DNA of 61,907 nt from Gemmatimonadota bacterium (GTDB taxonomy: Bacteria > Gemmatimonadota > Gemmatimonadetes > Gemmatimonadales > Gemmatimonadaceae): the NCBI GenBank assembly GCA_021298835.1, contig JAJTHG010000025.1, forward strand, positions 1-61,907. The letters are read 5' to 3'. This document shows positions 55,891-61,907 of the stretch, piece by piece (within the stretch, counting starts at the first letter, position 1; every line of letters starts with the position of its first letter). Made by a program: the position numbers and the translations under genes. A model generated the notes under the pieces. The model searched no databases. It was not told where the DNA came from and was given only the letters and a program-made list of their open reading frames with translations.

Positions 55891-56490
55891 CACCGCGGCG
55901 GCGGGCCGCTCGCCGATACGCAGGCCGCGCTCGATGCCGCGCTCGATGCCGCGCTCGACAGCACGCAGGCACTCGCCGTCGGCGCGGCCGGCACGTCGGT
56001 GATCGACCTCGAAAGCCCGACGCTCGGCCTCGCGCCGCAGGCCGGCGGCCGCGGACGCTTCTCCGTTCCCGTCGGCGACATGGTGCTGGGGATGTCCGTG
56101 GCCGCCGAGCGCGACCTGCCGCCCCCTGCGATCGGGGCCACCTACTGGCAGGGGGCGGCGCGGTGACGCTGTCGGCGGCGACCAACGGGACCCTCGGCAC
56201 GGACGGCGAGGTCTTCGTCGCCGGCGACGTCGCCTTCGTCCAGCCGTTCGGCAACGACCGGAACGACCAGCCGACGCTTCTCATTTCGCAAGGCACCTTC
56301 GCCGGCGTCAACGGCATGGCGGCGTTCGACACGGGGCCGCTCACCTGGTCCCCGTCGCTCGCGCTGCTGCGGGAGGCGAGTGCGGCGAAGGTGACGGTGC
56401 AGCAGGGGACGCTGCGCACGAGCTCGTCGCTCGACAGCCGGGCGGGGACGCACGTCGGGCCGGACCACCACCAGCGGATTCCCGGATCCC
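55891..56490 (+). pseudogene. Degraded coding stretch in two frames
   Basis: From 55891 to 56166 one plus-strand frame has strongly GC-biased third positions and reads like protein (ADTQAALDAALDAALDST, then LESPTLGLAPQAGGRGRFSV and AERDLPPPAIGATYWQGAAR) but has no credible start. It stops at TGA 56164-56166. An overlapping GTG at 56163 continues in another frame (VTLSAATNGTLGTDGEVFVA, then DVAFVQPFGNDRNDQPTLLI) until about 56490, where protein-like sequence ends. This looks like a gene that lost its 5' end and perhaps suffered a frameshift. A genuine small overlapping gene pair is the alternative. I do not recognise the family. Confidence 0.4.
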
Positions 56491-56591
56491 GTGCGCGGGT
56501 GGTGGGGCGGCGTCTCCGTCCGCATCCGGCGCCAGGCGCAGGGACGGCCCTCGCGCCGGATCGCGGGCGTCCCTCGTCTCGCGCCGTGTCC

Positions 56592-58307
56592 TCAGCGGGG
56601 CGGCGGCACGCGCGCACCGGAGTCGGGGCTGCGCCGGTCGTTCGCCGCCCGGGCCTGCCGGCTGGCGGGGTCGTAAAGGATGCTGTGCGCGTCGCCCTGC
56701 GACCGCGCCGGCGCGATGCGGATCGCGTGCCCCATCGCGCGGAGCGACGCGAGGACGTCCGGCGTCGCGGCCCCGTCCTCGAAGGTCGCGGTGTCCGGCA
56801 TCCACTGGTGGTGGATGCGCGGCGCGTCCACGGCGGCGCGGATTCCCTCGCCGAACGCGGTGACGCCGAGCACCACGTTGAGCACGGTGTTGGGGATCGT
56901 CCGGCCACCGGGCGAGCCGGTGACGAGCCGCAGCGCCCCGTCGCGGGTGACGATCAGCGGCGACATCGAGCTGAGCATCCGCTTGCCGGGCGCGATGACG
57001 TTGGGCGGCGTGCCGATCGCCCCCCGCGCATCGGTGTAGCCGGGCTTCTTGTTGAAGTCGCCCATTTCGTTGTTGAGCAGGATTCCCGCGACCGTCACGC
57101 CGGCGCCGTAGCCGCCCTCGAGCGTGAAGGTGTTGGCGACCGCGTTGCCCTGGGCGTCCACGACGCTGAAGTGCGTCGTCTGCGGCGGCTCGGGCGGGGG
57201 CGAGAGGATGTCGCGGCCGAGGACGGCGCTCGACCCGGCGCGCAGGGTGTCGGTCGCGTCCGCGAGGGTGCGCGCGTATGCGGGAGACGTCAGCCGCTCG
57301 ACCGGGGGCTCGCCGTATTCCGGATCGCCGAGCCAGCGCGCGCGGTCGAGGTAGGCGCGCCGCGCCGCCTCGAGGCGGCGGTGCAGCGTGCGCGCGTCGC
57401 CTCGGGCGGTCCCGCTGAGGCCGAGCGCCTCGAGCTGGTTGAGCGTCTCGAGCATCACGACACCGCCCGAGCTCGGCGGTCCCATCGCGATGAGCTCGTG
57501 CCCGTTGAAGCGCCCGCGCAACGGCGGGCGCTCGACCGCACGGTAGGCGGCGAGGTCGGCGTGCGTGACCAGTCCACCATTGGCGCGCATCCGCGCGGCG
57601 ATCGAGTCGGCGATCCATCCGGTATAGAAGGCGTCGGGCCCCCGCTCGGCGATGGCCCGCAGGGCGCGCGCCAGTTGCGGCAGCCGGAGCGTGTCGCCGG
57701 CCCCCCAGGCGCCACCGCCCGGTTTGCCGTACGCCGCGACCGACGCGGGAAAGGGCGCGAGGACATTCGCGACCGCCCAGTTGAGTTCGTCGGCGAACGG
57801 TGCCGAGAGGGGGAATCCGCGTTCGGCCAGCGCGATCGCCGGCTGCACGAGATCCGGCCACGGGAGCGTTCCGAACCGGCGGTGCGCGAGCGCCAGGCCG
57901 CGGACCGTGCCGGGCACGCCCACGGCGCGCCAGCCGGAATCGGTCGCGGCGTCGAGGATGCGCCCGTCGCGATCGAGGTACATCGTTGCGTTCGCGCGCG
58001 CCGGTGCGGTCTCGCGATAGTCGAAGGTGGTCGCCGTGCCGTCCGCCAGCCGCACGACCATGAAGCCGCCGCCGCCGATGTTTCCCGCGGCGGGATACGT
58101 GACCGCGAGTGCGAAGGCGGTCGCGACAGCGGCGTCCACGGCGTTGCCGCCGCGCGCGAGAATGGCGGCGCCGGCGTCGGAGGCGAGATGCTGGGCGGAG
58201 ACGACCACGCCGGTGGACGAGACGGTCTCGTCGGCGGGAGCCGGGGGAGTGGCGGGGCGGCAGGCGGCCGTCAGCAGGAGGGCAGCGGCGAAGCGGCGAA
58301 GGGGCAT
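56592..58307 (-). CDS. ggt: Gamma-glutamyltransferase, probable lipoprotein
   Basis: Encodes 571 aa from MPLRRFAAALLLTAACR, whose lipobox-like TAAC (Cys16) suggests membrane anchoring. The enzyme transfers or hydrolyses gamma-glutamyl groups of glutathione in the periplasm after self-cleavage at a Thr. The cleavage/nucleophile motif is PQTTHFSVVDAQGNAV. GGNAVDAAVATAFALAVTYP, GNIGGGGFMVVR, PPSSGGVVMLETLNQLE and TGSPGGRTIPNTVLNV are all present, so large and small subunits look intact. Confidence 0.94.
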   Translation of the reverse strand: MPLRRFAAALLLTAACRPATPPAPADETVSSTGVVVSAQHLASDAGAAILARGGNAVDAAVATAFALAVTYPAAGNIGGGGFMVVRLADGTATTFDYRETAPARANATMYLDRDGRILDAATDSGWRAVGVPGTVRGLALAHRRFGTLPWPDLVQPAIALAERGFPLSAPFADELNWAVANVLAPFPASVAAYGKPGGGAWGAGDTLRLPQLARALRAIAERGPDAFYTGWIADSIAARMRANGGLVTHADLAAYRAVERPPLRGRFNGHELIAMGPPSSGGVVMLETLNQLEALGLSGTARGDARTLHRRLEAARRAYLDRARWLGDPEYGEPPVERLTSPAYARTLADATDTLRAGSSAVLGRDILSPPPEPPQTTHFSVVDAQGNAVANTFTLEGGYGAGVTVAGILLNNEMGDFNKKPGYTDARGAIGTPPNVIAPGKRMLSSMSPLIVTRDGALRLVTGSPGGRTIPNTVLNVVLGVTAFGEGIRAAVDAPRIHHQWMPDTATFEDGAATPDVLASLRAMGHAIRIAPARSQGDAHSILYDPASRQARAANDRRSPDSGARVPPPR

Positions 58308-58456
58308 TGGGCGGCGGCGGAGGGAGTGGGGAGTGTACCGCCGCGGGGGACGCGACGCCGTGGGGTCGGCTGTGACGCTCATCACTTGACGAGGTTGCGC
58401 TTCAAGTCGGAATTGGCGCGCAGGATCGTCCGCCTTCCACTTGTGCCGGAGCCACC

Positions 58457-60534
58457 ATGTCGCCGCAGCATCCAAGGGTCGCGGTCGTAACCGTCGTCTC
58501 GATGTTCGCACTGACCGGCTGCTCGACGCAGGATTCCCCCGGGGGGGGGGGGTAACGACCCCGTCGGCTGATTCGAACATGCGTCCCGCTCATGTCTCAG
58601 CGCTGGTCGAGCGGTCGCTGGACATGACCCAGCCGTACTGGAGCGGGTACGTGACCTACTCGTCCAGCGGCGCGGTGTGGTCGGAGACGTCGGTCATCGA
58701 CCCGGTCACCACGTATCCGACGCACACGTATCCCGTGTCGGTACCGTCCTCCACGCAGTTCGTGAACATCGGCTTCGGCTTCGACGGCGCGCCCGTCGTG
58801 GTGCTGCATTCCATCGAGCCGCTCGAGCCGGATGCCCCGGCAAGCGAGCAGGCGACGACCGCCGTGCTCGAGAACGGGATCGGTACGCTCTACGACGCGA
58901 ACGGCCAGCGGTTCGATGACTGGCCGACCGACGGCGAGGCACCAATCACGGTCCTCGACGAGCTGGCGCAGGAGGTCCTGTCGTGGAGACCGTACGATGG
59001 TCCGGTGTTCTCGCGCGTTCCCGACGGGAGTCGGCGCACGCTGGTGTCCGAGACGCGGCGTGACTCGTCGGGTTTCGAGATCCGCACGCGCGTCGAGGAC
59101 CTGCTCGTCGTCAGGGCGCGAGGGCCTGCGGAGCAGCTTCGCGTGCGGACGTCCGAGCGATACAAGCGGAACGGCAAGCGTCTCGCGTACGACGGTGGAT
59201 CGCGTTCGACCACGTCGTTGGATCGTGCACGCCCATCGAAATACGACGAACGCTGGCATGTTGCGACGCTGGCGGGTGGGACGGACCTGCCGGCCGTCAT
59301 GGACACGATCTCGGCCCGGGAGGTGAAGCACGGGGCGGCGTGGAAGGCGCTCGCCGAGGCGGCGTCGCGCGACGCCGGCCTGCGCCACTCGCGGTTCGTC
59401 TCGACCGTCACGGAGCAGTCATCGAGCGGGTGCACCAAGCAGACACAGTCGGTGCCGGGGGCGGTACCGGCCGCGGCCAACGCCATCATCCTGCAGCATG
59501 GCATCAAGAGCGACAACTGCACGTGGCAACGGGTGGTACCAGGCTTGGTGCCGGCGATGAACGTCAGCCGGATCGTGACGACGAAGACCAATTCGTTTGA
59601 CCCCCTGAACCAACAGGCGGAGACGGCGGGGAACAGCGTGGTCGCACTGCACCCGGAGGCGAATCCGTGGGGGGAGTCCCGCTACCGCTTCGCGATCGTC
59701 GGGCACAGCCAAGGCGGCCTGGTCGGGCGCACGCTGGCCACCTGGGCGGAAGAGGAGAACTTCTCGTGGATCTCGGGCGTCGTGACGCTGGACACGCCCA
59801 ATCACGGGGCGATCTTCGCCGAAGGGTACAATGCGGTGAACGGCATCTCCGCGATGGTCGTGGGTACGGAAACGGTGTACACCTACGGGCTGCTGTCGCC
59901 GCTGGCGAATGCCATAAGCGAACTCATCGAATTCACGGGACCGCTCGCCAGACGCAAGGCCTGCGACTCGTACCCCCTCTTCTGCGACTTGGCACCGGGA
60001 TCCACGTACCTGACGAACCTCAACGCCGCTCCGGTTTCGTTCCATCGCACGGCGATCGTGCAGGATGTCCGGCAGCGGTGGAGCGGCTTCCGTTGGCTCG
60101 GGGACGGTTTTTTCTGCAAGAGCACGGAGGTTACCGAGGAGAACTGCGGGCCGCGGCTCGTGCATCGTGTCGAGTATCTGTACCGTTCGTACCGCAACTG
60201 TACGAAGGTCACGTCGGTGCTCGGGGCCTTTCTTCCGGGCCTCTGGTACATCACGTACAAATGCGTTCGGAATCGGGCGGCATTGGAGACCACGGATCGC
60301 GTCTGGAACGCCTCCGTTGCCCCAGGTCGGTCGTCGGACGGGTTCATCGGCGCGGACCAGCAGTGGTACCCGGGGGTACCGGTGTCGGAGCAGTATTACT
60401 ACGCGGCCATGACGCCGTCGCACGCCGGGCTGACCCGGCATCGGTTCACGGCGGGCAAGATCTGCCTTGCGTTGGTGGAGCAGATCAGGGTCCCGCTGGC
60501 GCCAGGAAAGGACTCTTGCCCACCCTGGCAATGA
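58457..60534 (+). CDS. Secreted alpha/beta-hydrolase (lipase-like) with lipoprotein leader out of frame at a poly-G tract
   Basis: ATG 58457 opens a clean lipoprotein signal peptide (VVTVVSMFALTGC, then STQDSP), but after the run of 12 G (58541-58552) this frame hits TAA at 58553. The hydrolase frame reads straight on from the other side of the run (VTTPSADSNMRPAHVSALVE) to 60534. One G more, or two fewer, would join them into one protein of about 692 aa. Without that, translation could start only at internal ATG 58579 or 58624 and give a leaderless enzyme. The hydrolase part has ANAIILQHGIKSDNCTW, the nucleophile motif VGHSQGGLVG (around 59698-59727), LDTPNHGA and a late SHAGLTRH that may hold the catalytic His. 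It is coupled to the next gene by ATGA. Confidence 0.75.
58541..58552 (+). repeat. Homopolymer of 12 G in a lipoprotein leader
   Basis: Preceded by CCCCC and followed by TAA, the run sits seven codons after the lipidation Cys. Length decides whether the signal peptide and the hydrolase are in one frame. Confidence 0.9.
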
Positions 60535-60627
60535 CGAAGAGCCCATCGCCGTCGCTGGTGCTTGCCGGCCTCGGCCTGACGATGGTGGCCTGCGCGAGCT
60601 GGCGGGACGCGCCGACCACGCCGGGCA
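60436..60627 (+). repeat. Direct repeat, left copy
   Basis: Covers the last ~33 codons of the hydrolase and the first ~32 codons of the PQQ lipoprotein gene. It matches 61724-61907 with only a small diverged patch (60490-60510 region) and a 3-bp length difference. Confidence 0.92.
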
Positions 60628-61721
60628 GCCCGATCACCCCCGTGTGGGAGTCGGGATCGCTCTCGTGTCTCGGCCTGAGCAAGCCGTTCTTCCTGGATCC
60701 GTACGCGGTGACCGGCGGGACCTTGGTCCTCCAAGGCTTGGACACGACCTCGACGTTCACCTCGGCGGTCGGGATCCGAACCGCCGATGGCACGCCGAGC
60801 TGGTGCGAGCCCCGCGCCCGCCTCGGCAACTCGCCGTTTCGCGGTGACTCCGGCTTTGTCGTGTTCCTCGATTATGTGAGGTCCACGATCGTGCGCATGC
60901 GCGCCGCCGACGGCGCGACCGCGTGGGAGACCCCCTTCACCCCGGCGGTCGGCCAGTGGACCTACGAGACGGGCTACAGTGCCTCGGCCGCCGTCACGGC
61001 CGTCGCGAACAGCGAGTACCCGAGCGCGCGCTTCGAGACCGCGGCCTTCTCTTCCGTGGATGGTCGGCTGCTGTGGTCCCGGATCGACTCGACCGAATTC
61101 CGCTTCCGGCCCATGGTTGACGGCACCGTCGTCATCGGGGACACGGTCTTCACCTACGGCACCGAGCCGCTCGACCGCAACTCGGTCCGGCGCCGCCTCT
61201 TCCTGCACGCTTATGCCGCCGCCACCGGGGCGCCGCTCGGTCGCTTCACCAGCGGCGACTCCGCCTCGTCCACCATCGCCCCGGTCGCCGTGGCGGGCGA
61301 CCGCCTGATCTTCAGCAACATCGAGGGCGGCCTCCTGGCGATGAATACGCGGGGCGAGGTGCTCTGGCGCGTCCGCGGCCGCGGTATCGGGCCCCGCCAG
61401 TCCCCCGTGATCCTCGACGGCGTGGCGTATGCCGCCTCCGCCGACGGCACGGTCCGGGCCGTCAACGTGGCGACCGGCGCGCAGCTCTGGGTGACCGATC
61501 TCACGTACAGCTTGGACGGCGTGGGGGTCTGCGGGACGCACGTCTATGTCCAGATGGTGACCGACCTCTGGCGCCTCGACCGCGCCACCGGCGCGATCAC
61601 CGGCCACGAGGCGGACGATCCGGGGGGCGTGCGCAGCCGGTTCTTCGGTCCCCTCATGTCCACGCCGGATGCCGTGTATGTCGGCAGCCGCGGTGGGCGG
61701 ATCTTCCGGTTGCCGTGCTGA
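60531..61721 (+). CDS. PQQ-type beta-propeller lipoprotein
   Basis: Encodes 396 aa; its ATG overlaps the hydrolase stop (ATGA). The signal peptide (SLVLAGLGLTMVACASW) has a lipobox-like MVAC with Cys about residue 21. Several ~45-residue blades follow, with the PQQ-repeat pattern A.DG...W (GIRTADGTPSWC, RAADGATAWETPF, SSVDGRLLWSRI, NTRGEVLWRVRG, NVATGAQLWVTDL, DRATGAITGHE). Such propellers act as binding scaffolds (compare BamB) or in sugar/alcohol oxidation; no cofactor residues are obvious, so a scaffold is more likely. Confidence 0.82.
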   Translation: MTKSPSPSLVLAGLGLTMVACASWRDAPTTPGSPITPVWESGSLSCLGLSKPFFLDPYAVTGGTLVLQGLDTTSTFTSAVGIRTADGTPSWCEPRARLGNSPFRGDSGFVVFLDYVRSTIVRMRAADGATAWETPFTPAVGQWTYETGYSASAAVTAVANSEYPSARFETAAFSSVDGRLLWSRIDSTEFRFRPMVDGTVVIGDTVFTYGTEPLDRNSVRRRLFLHAYAAATGAPLGRFTSGDSASSTIAPVAVAGDRLIFSNIEGGLLAMNTRGEVLWRVRGRGIGPRQSPVILDGVAYAASADGTVRAVNVATGAQLWVTDLTYSLDGVGVCGTHVYVQMVTDLWRLDRATGAITGHEADDPGGVRSRFFGPLMSTPDAVYVGSRGGRIFRLPC

Positions 61722-61819
61722 TGCGGCATCGGTTCACGGCGGGCAAGATCTGCCTTGCGTTGGTGGAGCAGATCGAGGTCCCGCTGGCGGACGGGGAGTC
61801 TTGCCCACCCTGGCAATGA
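61721..61819 (+). pseudogene. Duplicated C-terminal fragment of the hydrolase
   Basis: A 32-codon frame starting ATG that overlaps the PQQ gene stop (TGATG) and ending in the same CPPWQ as the hydrolase. It repeats RHRFTAGKICLALVEQI of the full gene and then differs at a few residues. It is a leftover of the tandem duplication, not an independent enzyme, though it may keep translational coupling to the next copy. Confidence 0.75.
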
Positions 61820-61907
61820 CGAAGAGCCCATCGCCGTCGCTGGTGCTTGCCGGCCTCGGCCTGACGATGGTGGCCTGCGCGAGCTGGCGGGACGCGCCGA
61901 CCACGCC
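61724..61907 (+). repeat. Direct repeat, right copy (cut by window edge)
   Basis: Matches 60436-60627 at an offset of about 1288 bp (1285 bp after a 3-bp deletion). The identity continues up to the window edge. Confidence 0.92.
61816..61907 (+). CDS. Second copy of the PQQ lipoprotein gene, 5' end only
   Basis: Starts MTKSPSPSLVLAGLGLTMVA and is identical in protein sequence to the first copy over the 30 codons visible. Its ATG overlaps the stop of the duplicated hydrolase fragment (ATGA). The rest lies outside the window. Confidence 0.85.
   Translation, partial: MTKSPSPSLVLAGLGLTMVACASWRDAPTT

Noticed and set aside
61544-61831. Minus-strand frame across the duplicated segment
   Set aside because: It is antisense to the propeller gene and the repeat; a similar shadow appears at the left copy because the DNA is duplicated.

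Overview
The window is a high-GC stretch of a Gram-negative bacterial chromosome. Lipoprotein signal peptides, an Mla-type lipid transport locus and a likely outer-membrane barrel show a diderm envelope. The mix of ribosomal-protein operons, large Ig-like lipoproteins, PEGA-type kinase, bactofilins and an RpoB with a long insertion suggests Gemmatimonadota; that placement is inference from gene content and style, not from a search. Many genes are translationally coupled through GTGA or ATGA stop/start overlaps, and GTG starts are common.

Region 1 (1-12.2 kb, minus strand) is a fused str/S10/spc operon read leftwards: fusA-tuf-rpsJ-rplC-rplD-rplW-rplB-rpsS-rplV-rpsC-rplP-rpmC-rpsQ-rplN-rplX-rplE-rpsN-rpsH-rplF-rplR-rpsE (rpsE is cut by the window edge). 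S5, L4 and L5 carry low-complexity extensions. A sigma70-like promoter lies about 325 bp upstream of fusA.

Region 2 (12.6-24.0 kb) separates fusA from rpsL-rpsG. It holds a plus-strand FHA protein with a 12-bp coding minisatellite and a trypsin-like but non-catalytic tail, and a minus-strand operon: giant Ig-repeat lipoprotein, zinc-ribbon Ser/Thr kinase with a PEGA-like tail, two exported proteins and a small FHA protein. This looks like a phospho-signalling module at the envelope.

Region 3 (24.4-25.4 kb, plus) is rpsL-rpsG with its own strong promoter and a terminator shared with the convergent operon.

Region 4 (25.4-32.7 kb, minus) is a nine-gene envelope operon: an actin-like ATPase that appears circularly permuted, bactofilin, M23 endopeptidase, second bactofilin, RidA, MlaE, a MlaF homologue that has lost its ATPase motifs, MlaD and a PlsB-type acyltransferase. 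It joins cytoskeleton and wall shaping to phospholipid supply and transport.

Region 5 (33.0-37.1 kb, plus) has arginase overlapping an ornithine cyclodeaminase-type enzyme (arginine to proline), a membrane-anchored small protein and a two-domain polyphosphate kinase 2. Region 6 (37.1-42.5 kb, minus) has a CPBP protease and a coupled set of serine hydrolase, CutC, ABC-F ATPase and DUF2127 protein.

Region 7 (42.6-55.3 kb, minus) is the canonical tRNA-Thr-rpmG-secE-nusG-rplK-rplA-rplJ-rplL-rpoB-rpoC cluster, with a promoter before the tRNA, an attenuator-like hairpin before rpoB and a strong hairpin after rpoC.

Region 8 (55.5-61.9 kb) is accessory: a small exported helical protein, a degraded coding stretch, a gamma-glutamyltransferase lipoprotein, an esterase whose lipoprotein leader is put out of frame by a run of 12 G, and a PQQ-propeller lipoprotein that is the first unit of a tandem duplication running off the right edge.
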